Assembly (NCBI RefSeq): GCF_002933875.1
Contig: NZ_BFAV01000102.1
Span: forward strand, 1-64,000
From: Desulfocucumis palustris
Lineage (GTDB): Bacteria; Bacillota; Desulfotomaculia; Desulfotomaculales; Desulfocucumaceae
Reading direction: 5' to 3'
DNA: 64,000 nucleotides
The position numbers and the translations under genes were made by a program. The notes under the pieces were generated by a model. The model did not search any database, was not told the origin of the DNA, and saw only the letters and a list, made by a program, of their open reading frames with translations. Below are positions 1-9,093 of this stretch, piece after piece; within the stretch, counting starts at the first letter, position 1, and the number at the start of each line of letters is the position of its first letter.

Positions 1-96
1 GCCACGCCTTGCATCTGGAGCTTTTTGAACGGCCTCGGGCGGTAGTTTATCAACACGGTTATTGCTTTTTCAATGTGTTTTTCAACACTCTCCTAG
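1..96 (-). repeat. Partial copy of a palindromic MITE-like repeat
   Basis: Read on the minus strand, this stretch matches the element at 33850-34035: it begins CTAGGAGAGTGTTGAAAAAC at 96 and runs into the palindromic core (AGGCCGTTCAAAAAGC, then CAGATGCAAGGCG). The window edge cuts it inside the core hairpin. No coding sequence is visible in it. Its CTAGGAG end faces the glycan locus, as does that of the other copy, so the two are inverted relative to each other. Confidence 0.8.
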
Positions 97-231
97 CCCA
101 GGTTCTTCCGTATCTTTGTAACGGTTTTTCTTTTTCTGCCATAGTATGGAATATATGGTTTTGTGGCCGGGGCGGTTTTATTTAATGAATAGGGGTAATG
201 CAAAACAATATCAACCGGAAAGGACAGTATT

Positions 232-960
232 ATGGAAACTGTTGCATTCATTACCTGTGTAAACGACAAATCCTTATATGACAAATGCTGCGGCTATATT
301 CACGTACTGGATAAAACCGGCTTTGCCTTTGAAATGGTTTCCGTTGCGAACAACTACAGCCTGCCAGCCGCCTATAATGAAGGTATGAGGAAGAGCAAGG
401 CAAAGTACAAAATTTACCTGCATCAGGATACCTTCATTCTTGATGCGAATTTTCTTCATCACATCGACAATATTTTTAAAATCAACCCCGGTATAGGCAT
501 GATCGGGGTAATGGGCGGCCGGCATCTGTCCATTGAAAAAAATCCCATGCTGGTGTGGGACTGCCGGGAGAGCTGGGGGGCAATTTTTCATTTTGTCCAC
601 CAGCGTGCGGACCAGGGGCTTAACCCGATGGGCGTATACGACTGGGTGCATTTTATCGACGGCTGCATTATGGTAACACAGTACGATATCCCCTGGCGGG
701 AAGACATACTGCAGGGATTTCATTTTTATGATTTGTCCCAGAGCCTGGAATTCTGGAAGCGGGGCTATGCCGTGGTGGTACCCAGGCAGGAGACACCCTG
801 GGTGGCCCACATGGCTACCAGCGGTGTTACCTATCCCGATTATGGCAGGCTGCGCCAGAGATTTATCCAGGAATACAACCAGTTTTTAATTCCCCCGGAG
901 CCTAAAGCCCGCACCAGCCTGTTAACCTACAAGGGCAAACTGTACAGGTTTAAAATATAA
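232..960 (+). CDS. GT2-like glycosyltransferase (Glyco_tranf_2_5 type)
   Basis: A 242-residue protein of the small GT-A-like family that transfers sugars to surface glycans. Visible motifs are the N-terminal VAFITCVN strand, AYNEGMRKSKAKYKIYLHQD (about residues 49-68), where HQD probably takes the place of the DXD metal motif, and PGIGMIGVMGGR. The ATG follows GGAAAGGACAG at good spacing. No signal peptide or membrane segment is seen, so it should act in the cytoplasm on a nucleotide sugar and a lipid- or protein-linked acceptor. The next gene is a close paralogue, so the pair arose by tandem duplication. Family assignment is fairly secure; donor and acceptor are unknown. Confidence 0.8.
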   Translation: METVAFITCVNDKSLYDKCCGYIHVLDKTGFAFEMVSVANNYSLPAAYNEGMRKSKAKYKIYLHQDTFILDANFLHHIDNIFKINPGIGMIGVMGGRHLSIEKNPMLVWDCRESWGAIFHFVHQRADQGLNPMGVYDWVHFIDGCIMVTQYDIPWREDILQGFHFYDLSQSLEFWKRGYAVVVPRQETPWVAHMATSGVTYPDYGRLRQRFIQEYNQFLIPPEPKARTSLLTYKGKLYRFKI

Positions 961-987
961 CAATATTCTGTGCTGAGAGGTTTTGTC

Positions 988-1713
988 ATGTTAAGTGTGG
1001 CCTTTATCACCTGCGTTAACAATCAGCAGCTTTACCAGCAGTGCCTGACCCACCTGGCGGCACTGGATAAACAGGGATTCAGCGTGGAAGTGGTTCCCGT
1101 GCAGAGCAGCGTAAGCATCACAAACGCTTACAACCGGGCCATGTTGAAAAGCAATGCCAAATATAAAGTGTATTTGCACCAGGATACATTTATTCTGGAA
1201 CCCCTTTTTCTTCACCATATACACAGAATATTTTCCTCAGACCCCGGCATCGGCATGATCGGCATGCTGGGCGGCAGAAATATGCCCCTGGATGAAAATA
1301 AACTAATGTGGTTCTGGGACTGCGCCGAAATATACGGGAAGGTGTTTCTGCCAAGTCTGAACCAGTCCCTGGGTGGCAAGCCGACTCCCAATCCCTACGA
1401 GTGGGTTACCGTCATCGACGGCTGTTTGATGGTTACACAGTACGACATACCCTGGCGGGAGGATATCTTTGACGGCTTTCATTATTACGACCTTTCCCAG
1501 AGCATCGAATTCTGGAAAAGGGATTTGAAAGTTATTGTTCCCAGGCAGGAGAATTCCTGGGCGTCGCACATCTGCCATCAGAAGTGCGACAGTGAGTATT
1601 ACCGACTGCGTAAAAAATTTATCAATGAATACAGACCATACCTGGTTAAAAATGTAAAAAAGGGGAGCTACGGTTTTTCTTACAACAGCAAAAAATACCG
1701 GTTTATTGTTTAA
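988..1713 (+). CDS. GT2-like glycosyltransferase, paralogue of the upstream gene
   Basis: A 241-residue protein colinear with the preceding one: VAFITCVN at the N-terminus, AYNRAMLKSNAKYKVYLHQD, PGIGMIGMLGGR, then VIDGCLMVTQYDIPWREDI and FHYYDLSQSIEFWKR. An in-frame GTG exists 18 bases upstream, but the ATG at 988 follows GAGAGG and aligns with the paralogue's start, so it is preferred. It lies 27 bases after the first gene, which suggests cotranscription. Two copies may add successive, similar sugars. Donor specificity cannot be read from the sequence. Confidence 0.8.
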   Translation: MLSVAFITCVNNQQLYQQCLTHLAALDKQGFSVEVVPVQSSVSITNAYNRAMLKSNAKYKVYLHQDTFILEPLFLHHIHRIFSSDPGIGMIGMLGGRNMPLDENKLMWFWDCAEIYGKVFLPSLNQSLGGKPTPNPYEWVTVIDGCLMVTQYDIPWREDIFDGFHYYDLSQSIEFWKRDLKVIVPRQENSWASHICHQKCDSEYYRLRKKFINEYRPYLVKNVKKGSYGFSYNSKKYRFIV

Positions 1714-1728
1714 TGGGGGGCGGGTAAA

Positions 1729-2295
1729 ATGCTTAAACTGAATATTGGCTGCGGTAACCTTTTAAAAGAGGGCTATGTCAACATAGATCTGTTTGTGCAG
1801 CAACCGGGGGTGGTCCAGGCACCGGCGGACAAGCTGCCTTATCCGGACAATAGTGTGGATGAGGTGTTTTCCTCTCATTTGCTTGAACATATTTCCCATG
1901 TTAACACGGTCCAGGTTTTATCCGAGTGGTTCAGGGTGTTAAAACCCGGGGGGGTATTGCAGTTAATTGTTCCGGACCTGGAATGGTGTCTGCGCAACTG
2001 GCTGGGTTTGTCCGAAAGTGACAGGTGGGGATTTCCTCTTTATACCATATTTGGCTTGCAATGCCATCCGGGAGAATATCATTTTACGGGATTTACCGTG
2101 CCAAGACTGACCCAGTTGCTGCAGGCCGTTGGATTTGTGGGCGTTGCCGCGGAGAGCCGCTGGGATCCGCAGCATGCCCAGAACAGCATCTGGTCCAATG
2201 CTGTGAAGGGGGCCGCCAGGGCGGCGGCAGTTCCGGCGGCCAGGGGCATGTCAATGAAATTCGGGGGCAAAGTGTATAGATTTATAGGTAAGTGA
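1729..2295 (+). CDS. Class I SAM-dependent methyltransferase
   Basis: A 188-residue Rossmann-fold methyltransferase. The SAM motif I is LNIGCGNLLKEGYVNIDL (about residues 4-21), followed by DNSVDEVFSSHLLEHI and VLKPGGVLQLIVPDLEW, the usual post-I and motif II/III elements of the Methyltransf_11 family. It starts 15 bases after the previous gene and is followed by a terminator-like hairpin, so it probably ends a three-gene unit. The setting suggests O-methylation of a sugar or of a glycan end, but the substrate is not determinable. Confidence 0.8.
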   Translation: MLKLNIGCGNLLKEGYVNIDLFVQQPGVVQAPADKLPYPDNSVDEVFSSHLLEHISHVNTVQVLSEWFRVLKPGGVLQLIVPDLEWCLRNWLGLSESDRWGFPLYTIFGLQCHPGEYHFTGFTVPRLTQLLQAVGFVGVAAESRWDPQHAQNSIWSNAVKGAARAAAVPAARGMSMKFGGKVYRFIGK

Positions 2296-2358
2296 GTTTT
2301 TGATTTATAAGTCAGTTATTCATGACAAAATTGGAATATCATGTTAAGGATTAAAAGG

Positions 2359-2398
2359 TCACCTGGTGTTGCTTTAAATCAAACCAGGTGATTGATTT
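2359..2398 (+). terminator. Probable rho-independent terminator
   Basis: A perfect 9-bp inverted repeat, TCACCTGGT at 2359-2367 and ACCAGGTGA at 2383-2391, with a 15-base loop, is followed by the T-rich TTGATTTGTT. It sits in the 231-base gap after the methyltransferase gene. Confidence 0.55.
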
Positions 2399-2526
2399 GT
2401 TATATGGCAATGGCATACCGAAAGTCTTAAACCAGGATGCTAAAAAGTTGGTTTATTTGTAACAATACCATATTGTCAGCCATAATATGGAATAACCATT
2501 GGTAATAATTCATTGGGGGTAATGAA

Positions 2527-3057
2527 TTGACTGGCTTTGTAATCTGGCTGACCGGGCTGCCGGGAGCGGGCAAAAGCACCATTGCAAATCTGCTGGGTGA
2601 AAAATACAGATCCATTAATATACCGGTGGAAATTATTGACGGTGATGTTTTTAGAAATCAATTCGGGCAGGAATTGGGTTTCTCCAGAAAAGATCGGAAT
2701 ATAAATATCAACCGCATGGGTTATATGGCCCAAATGCTTGTCCGCCACGGCATAGTGGTGCTGGTGGCAGCGGTATCTCCTTACCGTGAGAGCAGGGACC
2801 ACTGGAAAAAAGAAATTAAAAAATTTGTTGAGGTGTATGTGCGCTGCCCTCTGGATATTTGCATCCGGAGGGACCCTAAAGGGTTGTACGCCAGGGCGTT
2901 GAAGGGAGAAATCGCTTCCTTTACCGGCATTTCCGATCCCTATGAAGAACCCCTGGCGCCTGAAGTGATACTGGATGTCCACCGGCAAACCCCCGGGCAG
3001 TCCGCCGATATAATATCTAATTTTGTTGCCGGGCGGGGGTATTTATCTCACCGGTAG
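2527..3057 (+). CDS. cysC: Adenylylsulfate (APS) kinase
   Basis: A 176-residue protein of typical CysC length that phosphorylates APS to PAPS, the universal sulfuryl donor. The P-loop GLPGAGKST lies near residues 10-18; other family signatures are IIDGDVFR, LGFSRKDRNININR, VSPYRESR, RRDPKGLYARALKGEI and FTGISDPYEEP. The start is a TTG seven bases after GGGGG; the ATG just upstream runs straight into a stop. It is immediately followed, convergently, by a sulfotransferase gene. No ATP sulfurylase is seen in the window, so APS would come from elsewhere, as it would in a sulfate reducer. Confidence 0.9.
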   Translation: MTGFVIWLTGLPGAGKSTIANLLGEKYRSINIPVEIIDGDVFRNQFGQELGFSRKDRNININRMGYMAQMLVRHGIVVLVAAVSPYRESRDHWKKEIKKFVEVYVRCPLDICIRRDPKGLYARALKGEIASFTGISDPYEEPLAPEVILDVHRQTPGQSADIISNFVAGRGYLSHR

Positions 3058-3077
3058 ACTGTAAAAACCCGGTATGT

Positions 3078-3854
3078 TTAATCTATTTTATAACCCGCGG
3101 CTAAAAGACCGTTTCCGGCAATGGCAATAAATTCATCCACCTGTTCCTTGGTAAGCTCCTTTTTCCAGCGCCCGATTTGATGAGAATATATTTCCTTGGT
3201 TACCTGGTCGGCGCTGCTTTCACCCGAATATTTATTTCCCAAATCGTGCTCATAAAGGTGATAGTTCAAAACATCTTCCGACCAGGGCTCACCTAAAAAA
3301 TTAAACACATTCATTAGGGTTGGCTTAAAGGAATAAATTAAATCCTCATATTTTACTTCCAAATAATTTTTGTGCGCTGTACCGAACTTTCTTCCTATTA
3401 TAATGCAACTTCTCCAATTTGTAGCAATCTCTCCAATATTTTTTGGCCCCCAGGGCATTGATAACATGGAAGCGGCAACATCACGGCCGTCACGGATCAC
3501 ATGTATAAACTGCATGTCCGGAAAAGCCGTGTTTAAAAAATCAATACTGTAAATATTATAAGGAGTTTTATCCGCCCATCTCACCTTGTTCTTTCTCTTC
3601 ATGTATGGCCTGTGAAAGGAACTCAAAATTTTTCCGAAGCATCTGGCCATGGTTTCATAGGGATTGTCGTAATATTCCAGTATTCTGTTTATATATGTCT
3701 CTGTTATATGTTTGCACCAAAATTCCATTTTTCCATCAATAAAAAAGTGGGTTTCCGGCCCGCAGCAAATATTGGGATGGCTGTCAAGAATGACCCGCAT
3801 CAGCGTTGTTCCCGACCGGCCTTCCCCGCCTACAAAAATCGGCCCTCCGGTCAT
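3078..3854 (-). CDS. PAPS-dependent sulfotransferase
   Basis: A 258-residue cytosolic-type sulfotransferase. The 5'-phosphosulfate loop is GGEGRSGTTLMR near the N-terminus, and the 3'-phosphate motif is VIRDGRDVAASML near residues 120-132. ATG at 3854 is preceded by AGGGGAGTGATTGC. It is the only minus-strand gene in the first 43 kb and converges on cysC, 21 bases apart. Together they imply local PAPS synthesis and transfer of sulfate to a glycan; the acceptor is inferred from the setting only. Confidence 0.85.
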   Translation of the reverse strand: MTGGPIFVGGEGRSGTTLMRVILDSHPNICCGPETHFFIDGKMEFWCKHITETYINRILEYYDNPYETMARCFGKILSSFHRPYMKRKNKVRWADKTPYNIYSIDFLNTAFPDMQFIHVIRDGRDVAASMLSMPWGPKNIGEIATNWRSCIIIGRKFGTAHKNYLEVKYEDLIYSFKPTLMNVFNFLGEPWSEDVLNYHLYEHDLGNKYSGESSADQVTKEIYSHQIGRWKKELTKEQVDEFIAIAGNGLLAAGYKID

Positions 3855-4073
3855 GCAATCACTCCCCTTACATCTTTAATGACAAGCAGAAGCAGCTTGT
3901 TTAATTTTTTATTGAAAAACCATTTATTTTATAGTATGCAGTAAATTTATTTTTTTTCTTTAAAAATTATCCCGGCCCGGCATGCATTGTGTAACCCCAA
4001 ACCCACTGTGAAACATAGAATGCAGTATATTCGTTTTTATAATCTACCAGCCAGTGGGGGAGTGATTAATACT

Positions 4074-4928
4074 GTGATAGTTGCGGTAACCGGCGCCAGA
4101 GGTATGCTGGGTTCAGATATTGAAGCTGAAATGGAAAATAGAGGACATGAAGTGCTGCCCCTGGGTAAAAATGAACTGGATATTACCGATTTTACAAAGG
4201 TTAAAAAGGTGCTTAGCCGGGAAAGGCCTGATGTAATCATTAACTGCGCCGCCTATACGGATGTTGAGGGGGCGGAGGATAACCCGCAGCAGGCAATATC
4301 GGTTAACGGCCTGGGGGCCAGGAATCTTGCCCTGGCCTGTCATGAATACGAAATTGATCTGGTTCATATAAGCACCGACTATGTGTTCGACGGAAAGAAG
4401 GAAGGGACTTACGGAATTTTTGACGGCATGTCCCCGTTAAATAGCTACGGCTTCAGCAAGATGCTGGGTGAGCGGTATGTAACGGCACTGCTGCACCGTT
4501 ATTATTTAATAAGGACCAGCTGGCTCTTTGGATTAAGCGGTGATAATTTCGTGGAAAAAGTACTCCGGCTTTCCAATGAGAGAAGCCAATTGCACATGGT
4601 GGAGGATCAGGTGGGAAGTCCGACCTACACCGTCGATCTGGCCAAGCTGGTGGGGGATTTGATCAAAACACGCTGTTTTGGGATTTATCACGCCACCAAC
4701 CAGGGCTATACTTCCTGGTGCGGTTTTGCCCGGGAAATTGTAGCCCTGAAACATTTAAATGTGCATATAGAACCGGTCAGTTCATTCAACCGCTATAACG
4801 TGGCCGCCAGGCCGGCCAATTCCGTGCTGGATCCCTTTCCGCTCAAAGAAACCCTGGGATATTTACTGCCGCCCTGGGAGGATGCCCTGGGCAGGTATAT
4901 GGAACACCGGGCGGAGGTAGACCTGTGA
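4074..4928 (+). CDS. rfbD: dTDP-4-dehydrorhamnose reductase
   Basis: A 284-residue extended SDR that reduces dTDP-4-dehydro-L-rhamnose to dTDP-L-rhamnose, the last step of the rml pathway. Visible are the NAD(P) motif GARGMLG, STDYVFDG, the catalytic YGFSK, RTSWLFG and DQVGSPTYTVDLA, all typical of RfbD. The GTG at 4074 follows GGGGGAG and matches the family N-terminus; an in-frame start at 3987 would add an atypical leader. It overlaps rfbB by four bases, so the two are translationally coupled. The matching rfbC lies 28 kb away and the rfbA homologue 40 kb away. Confidence 0.92.
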   Translation: MIVAVTGARGMLGSDIEAEMENRGHEVLPLGKNELDITDFTKVKKVLSRERPDVIINCAAYTDVEGAEDNPQQAISVNGLGARNLALACHEYEIDLVHISTDYVFDGKKEGTYGIFDGMSPLNSYGFSKMLGERYVTALLHRYYLIRTSWLFGLSGDNFVEKVLRLSNERSQLHMVEDQVGSPTYTVDLAKLVGDLIKTRCFGIYHATNQGYTSWCGFAREIVALKHLNVHIEPVSSFNRYNVAARPANSVLDPFPLKETLGYLLPPWEDALGRYMEHRAEVDL

Positions 4929-5887
4929 GGCTCCTGGTAACCGGAGGGGCGGGTTTTATCGGCAGCAACTTTATCAGATATATTATTAATAAAAATCACA
5001 GTGTTGTGAACATTGACAGTCTGACCTATGCCGGGAACCCGGATAATCTAAAGGATATCAGCCGCCATAAAAATTACCGCTTTGTCCGGGGTGACATATC
5101 CGACAGCCGCCTGGTGGAATCCGCCTTTGAGCGGGACATAGACGCCATAGTCAATTTTGCGGCGGAATCCCACGTGGATAGAAGCATATCCAATTCTTCC
5201 CCATTCATTAAAACAAATGTGGAGGGCACCAGGGTTCTGCTGGACGCGGCGCTCAGCCGCGGTGTCAGGTTTTTACAGATATCCACCGATGAGGTATACG
5301 GCTCCCTGGGGGCCCGGGGGTATTTTACCGAAAAAACTCCCCTGTCCCCCAACAATCCCTATTCCGCCAGCAAGGCGGCGGCGGATTTGCTGGTAAAGGC
5401 CTATTACAAAACATACGGCCTGCCCGTAAACATAACCCGCTGTTCAAATAATTACGGTCCCTGCCAGCACCCGGAAAAATTAATACCTCTGACTATAACC
5501 AACGCCTTGCGGGATATACCAGTGCCGGTATACGGGGACGGGCATTATATCCGGGACTGGGTGCACGTGGAAGATCACTGCAGGGCTATTGAAGCCGTGC
5601 TGCAAAGGGGCGTGGCGGGAGAAGCCTATAATATCGGAGGCGGCAGTGAGAGAACCAATATTGAACTGGTAAAAACCATACTGGGTATTATGCAAAAGGA
5701 TGAAAAATTAATCAGCTTTGTAAAGGACAGACCGGGCCATGACCGGAGATACGCCATAGATTACGCTAAAATTAAGAGAGAGCTGGGCTGGTGCCCCCTG
5801 ATGGATTTTGACAGGGGCATTAAAGAAACAGTCCGCTGGTATGTTGAAAATACCCGGTGGTGGAAAAGTATGCTCAGAGAGGGATAA
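4925..5887 (+). CDS. rfbB: dTDP-glucose 4,6-dehydratase
   Basis: A 320-residue SDR that converts dTDP-glucose to dTDP-4-keto-6-deoxyglucose. It has GGAGFIGSNF, AAESHVDRSI, STDEVYGS, catalytic YSASK, TRCSNNYGPCQHPEKLIPL and YGDGHYIRDWVHVEDHC, the standard RfbB set. The GTG start overlaps the rfbD stop. A strong terminator follows directly, so rfbD-rfbB form a compact unit. Confidence 0.95.
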   Translation: MRLLVTGGAGFIGSNFIRYIINKNHSVVNIDSLTYAGNPDNLKDISRHKNYRFVRGDISDSRLVESAFERDIDAIVNFAAESHVDRSISNSSPFIKTNVEGTRVLLDAALSRGVRFLQISTDEVYGSLGARGYFTEKTPLSPNNPYSASKAAADLLVKAYYKTYGLPVNITRCSNNYGPCQHPEKLIPLTITNALRDIPVPVYGDGHYIRDWVHVEDHCRAIEAVLQRGVAGEAYNIGGGSERTNIELVKTILGIMQKDEKLISFVKDRPGHDRRYAIDYAKIKRELGWCPLMDFDRGIKETVRWYVENTRWWKSMLREG

Positions 5888-5900
5888 CAGCCATTATAAA

Positions 5901-5940
5901 CACAGGGGCGGTTTTTAAACCGCCCCTGTGTTTATCCTTT
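5901..5940 (+). terminator. Rho-independent terminator after rfbB
   Basis: CACAGGGGCGGTTT at 5901-5914 pairs perfectly with AAACCGCCCCTGTG at 5917-5930, followed by TTTATCCTTT. It lies 13 bases after the rfbB stop codon. Confidence 0.85.
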
Positions 5941-6101
5941 CAGAGAATGAGCCGCTTTAAGGTGGAATTACCAGTAATTCCTATTGCCCGCCAATTCGTG
6001 GTAACATCAGACCCGCTCCATTCATATTATATGGTTGAGATAATACATCAATAAAAAAGTCGTAAGGGAATACAAGATCAAATTCCTTTGAGGGTGAAAT
6101 A

Positions 6102-7274
6102 ATGTTAACAATTGCTCTGTGGAGTACATATGAGGTTTTTAACAAACAACTTTTTCATGTTGAAAAATTTTCATGGCTTAGTGACGTCACTGCCAAAATG
6201 TTTCTGGAATTAAAAAAATACGCCAATCAGTGCGGGGTTAATATTGATACTGTTAATTATCTCGACATATCCTCAGTGGATGCCTTTTTGTTTTATGAAA
6301 TGCCCGGCCTGGATAATCATTACCTTAACTATGCGCTCAATAATAATAAACCGGTTTTTTTATACGCCACCGAGCCGGAATCCGTTCATTGGGGAAGGGA
6401 AAATTATTGTGTCTCAAGGCACAAATGTTTTAAGAAAGTATTTACCTGGAACGACCTGCTGGTTGATGGTAAAAAATACATCAAGACCGCGGTGGGCTCC
6501 TTTGATTTTCCAAAAAGCATAAATAAAAAACATCCCGATGAAAAAAAATTGTGCGCCATAATCGCCAGTAATAAAAACAGCAATCATTCACTGGAGCTTT
6601 ATTCAAAAAGAAAAGAAGCAATCCGCTGGTTCGAGGCCAATCATCCGGAAGAATTCGATTTATACGGCCAGCTGTGGGATGGGCGGGAATATCCGTCATT
6701 CCGGGGGCCGATAGATAGTAAAAAAGCGGTACTGGAGAATTATAGGTTTTCAATTTGCTATGAAAATGCCAGAGATATGCCCGGATACATAACTGAAAAA
6801 ATATTCGACAGCATGTTTGCCGGTTGTATTCCTGTTTATTGGGGAGCCGACAACATTTCCGATTACATACCCGGGGAATGTTATATAGATAAAACCCAAT
6901 ATTCAAATTATGAGGAGCTTTACAATTATATTAAAAACATAGGGGCCGATGAGTATCAAAGACGTTTGCAGCATATAGAAAACTATTTAAATAGTCCGCA
7001 AATAGAAGTGTATACCAATGATTATTTTGCCAGAACCATAATCGATACCATCGTTGATAATATTGGTGCTGTTGAGGATGTCGGGTCTGGCGGTAATCCC
7101 GGCTGGTGGTTGTATTATGCCAGGGAAGCAAGGACGTGGACCGATTTAAACAAGGCAATTGATGTATTTAATAAAGCCCTGCTGGTTATGTTTGAAAAAC
7201 ATAGACTGGAATGGTATTTGGAAGTGCGGGGGTATTTAACCCAGGCCTATATAAAAATAGGCGGTGTTAAATGA
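6102..7274 (+). CDS. GT10 family fucosyltransferase
   Basis: A 390-residue protein with the diagnostic GT10 (alpha-1,3/4-fucosyltransferase) motif YENARDMPGYITEKIFDS followed by FAGCIPVYWGA, around residues 224-250. The N-terminal half has the family's FLYATEPESVHW and FTWNDL elements. GT10 enzymes transfer L-fucose, or a related 6-deoxy sugar, from a GDP-sugar. The last ~45 residues form a charged helical extension. The ATG follows GAGGGTG. GDP-deoxyheptose genes nearby make a GDP-6-deoxyheptose donor conceivable instead of GDP-fucose; that is inference. Confidence 0.88.
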   Translation: MLTIALWSTYEVFNKQLFHVEKFSWLSDVTAKMFLELKKYANQCGVNIDTVNYLDISSVDAFLFYEMPGLDNHYLNYALNNNKPVFLYATEPESVHWGRENYCVSRHKCFKKVFTWNDLLVDGKKYIKTAVGSFDFPKSINKKHPDEKKLCAIIASNKNSNHSLELYSKRKEAIRWFEANHPEEFDLYGQLWDGREYPSFRGPIDSKKAVLENYRFSICYENARDMPGYITEKIFDSMFAGCIPVYWGADNISDYIPGECYIDKTQYSNYEELYNYIKNIGADEYQRRLQHIENYLNSPQIEVYTNDYFARTIIDTIVDNIGAVEDVGSGGNPGWWLYYAREARTWTDLNKAIDVFNKALLVMFEKHRLEWYLEVRGYLTQAYIKIGGVK

Positions 7275-7369
7275 CGAAATGACAGAAGTTAATGCGCTAT
7301 TAATAACCTGGTAATGCTGAAGGGCTAATTTAACATGCTAAATTCAATAACGGGAGTGTCGGGTTAGTT

Positions 7370-8338
7370 TTGAACAGCAGGATATTTGTTGCCGGCGGCA
7401 CCGGGATGGCCGGTTCCAGCATAGTAAAGCACCTGGCAAATAAAAGGGAAGGCATTAAAATACGGGCCGGTTACTTAAATTCCAGCCCATTTTTTAAGCA
7501 CCGGCAAGTTGAATATATTAAATGTGATTTAAATTCCCTTGATAATTGCCGAAAAATGGCCGGGGGCTGTGACGCCGGCATATTGGCCGCCGCGTCAACG
7601 GCGGGGGCGTATGCCATAAACAATAACCCCTGGGGCGGTGTAAACGAAAATCTTTTAATGAATGCCAATTTAATGGAAGCCTGCCGCCTTGAGGGTGTCA
7701 GGCGGGTTATTCTTGTGGGCAGCGCGGTGGTTTACCAGGAGCACCATTCTTTTATCCGCGAGGAGGAACTGGATTTAAACCGGGATCCCCCCGGGGTATA
7801 TTTTGGCGTGGGCTGGATGCGCAGGTACCTGGAAAAAATGGCGCGGTTCTGGCATGATAAATTCGGCCTGGAGGTGGTTGTCATCCGGCTGGCAAATATT
7901 TACGGCCCCTGCGCTAAATTCGATCCCGGCTTCTCAAATTTTATACCCGCGATAATCCGCAAGGCGGTTGAAGGCATGGACCCCTTCGAGGTATGGGGCG
8001 GCCCCGAGGTGACCCGGGATGTTTTATATGTTGACGATTTCGCCAGGGCAATAGCAATGATTCTGGAAAGCCCGGGTATTAACTGCGAGATATTTAATAT
8101 AGGTTCGGGAACAAAGACAACCGTTGGCGAGGTTGTGGAATTGGTGCTGAAATTGACGGGTTTTTGCCCCGGGCAGGTTGTTTACAACAGGGATAAGCCA
8201 ACCACCATGGGACTGAGGGCGCTGGATTGCTCAAAGGCAAAGCGTCTGCTGGGATGGGAGCCGCTGTATACCGCCGAACAGGGAATAAAGGAGACAATAA
8301 AATGGTGGACGGAAAACAAAAACACCTGGAAGAAATGA
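7370..8338 (+). CDS. NAD-dependent epimerase/dehydratase (extended SDR)
   Basis: A 322-residue extended SDR with the cofactor motif AGGTGMAGSSI, AAASTAGAYAINNNPW, VGSAVVYQ, RLANIYGPCAKFDPGFSNF and GGPEVTRDVLYVDDFARA. It resembles GDP-L-fucose synthase-like reductase/epimerases. The usual YxxxK dyad is not in canonical form: the segment reads YFGVGWMRRYLEKMA, so the lysine seems replaced. TTG start, weak RBS. Two similar SDRs with the same kind of change follow at 10772 and 11868. Likely job: epimerisation or reduction of a keto-deoxy sugar nucleotide. Confidence 0.75.
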   Translation: MNSRIFVAGGTGMAGSSIVKHLANKREGIKIRAGYLNSSPFFKHRQVEYIKCDLNSLDNCRKMAGGCDAGILAAASTAGAYAINNNPWGGVNENLLMNANLMEACRLEGVRRVILVGSAVVYQEHHSFIREEELDLNRDPPGVYFGVGWMRRYLEKMARFWHDKFGLEVVVIRLANIYGPCAKFDPGFSNFIPAIIRKAVEGMDPFEVWGGPEVTRDVLYVDDFARAIAMILESPGINCEIFNIGSGTKTTVGEVVELVLKLTGFCPGQVVYNRDKPTTMGLRALDCSKAKRLLGWEPLYTAEQGIKETIKWWTENKNTWKK

Positions 8339-9093
8339 AAAGAAACAGTTTTGATGCCATAGTTTTATCCAGTTCCGGCGAAATGGACCTGCAGGGCCGG
8401 CTTTCAAGGCACCTGCGGGAGGCGCCGATTCCCGGGGACGAAATACTGGGCAATCTGGGCTTGTTTTTAACTTCTAAAAATCTTTCCAGGCTGCTTTTTT
8501 TTAGTGAAATTTACCAAAAAATTATTAACATGCACGGCGTGGTAATGGAATTTGGAGTTCGCTGGGGGCAAACCCTGTCCTTTTTGCTGGCGCTGAGGGG
8601 CATATTTGAGCCCTTTAACCGCCACAGGAAAATTATTGGCTTTGATACCTTCGAAGGTTTTAAGGGAGTATCGGATAAGGATGGGGGCAAATGCCGGTGC
8701 GGAGAGGGCTCCTACGCGGTGCCGGGGGATTACGAGCAGTTCCTTGACGCCGTGCTGGGGCTGCAGGAAGGCCTTAACCCAATGGCTCATATAAAGCGCT
8801 ATGAGCTTGTAAAGGGTGATGCCGCCCACACCGTAACCGATTATTTGAAAAGTCATCCTGAAACCATAATAGCCCTGGCCATATTCGACTTTGACATTTA
8901 CACTCCCACCAAAGCCGCCCTGGAAGCCGTTAAACCCCACCTGTGCAAAGGCAGCCTGCTGGTGTTCGACGAGCTTTGCGACGATATTTTTCCCGGGGAA
9001 ACCATAGCCCTGAATGAAGTATTCGGGCTGAACAATTTAAAAATACAGCGCCTGCCCATCACTGCGCGGTTGTCTTATGTGGTGATGGAATGA
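8302..9093 (+). CDS. TylF/MycF-like sugar O-methyltransferase
   Basis: A 263-residue protein of the TylF (macrocin O-methyltransferase) family, metal-dependent methyltransferases that act on sugar hydroxyls. Motifs: GVVMEFGVRWGQTLSFL (SAM site), IIGFDTFEGFKG, and the acidic metal-binding segment IFDFDIYTPTKAALEAVKPH with GSLLVFDELCDD. ATG at 8302 is chosen because AAGGAGA lies 8 bases upstream; it overlaps the preceding SDR gene by 37 bases. The alternative ATG at 8335 would give a stop-start overlap. The 3' end overlaps the transketolase gene by four bases. Confidence 0.82.
   Translation: MVDGKQKHLEEMKRNSFDAIVLSSSGEMDLQGRLSRHLREAPIPGDEILGNLGLFLTSKNLSRLLFFSEIYQKIINMHGVVMEFGVRWGQTLSFLLALRGIFEPFNRHRKIIGFDTFEGFKGVSDKDGGKCRCGEGSYAVPGDYEQFLDAVLGLQEGLNPMAHIKRYELVKGDAAHTVTDYLKSHPETIIALAIFDFDIYTPTKAALEAVKPHLCKGSLLVFDELCDDIFPGETIALNEVFGLNNLKIQRLPITARLSYVVME

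Noticed and set aside
93-284. 63-codon minus-strand ORF
   Set aside because: Lies across the repeat edge and the leader of the first glycosyltransferase gene; no RBS or similarity.
274-810. 178-codon minus-strand ORF
   Set aside because: Antisense to a well-supported glycosyltransferase gene; no RBS or family motifs.
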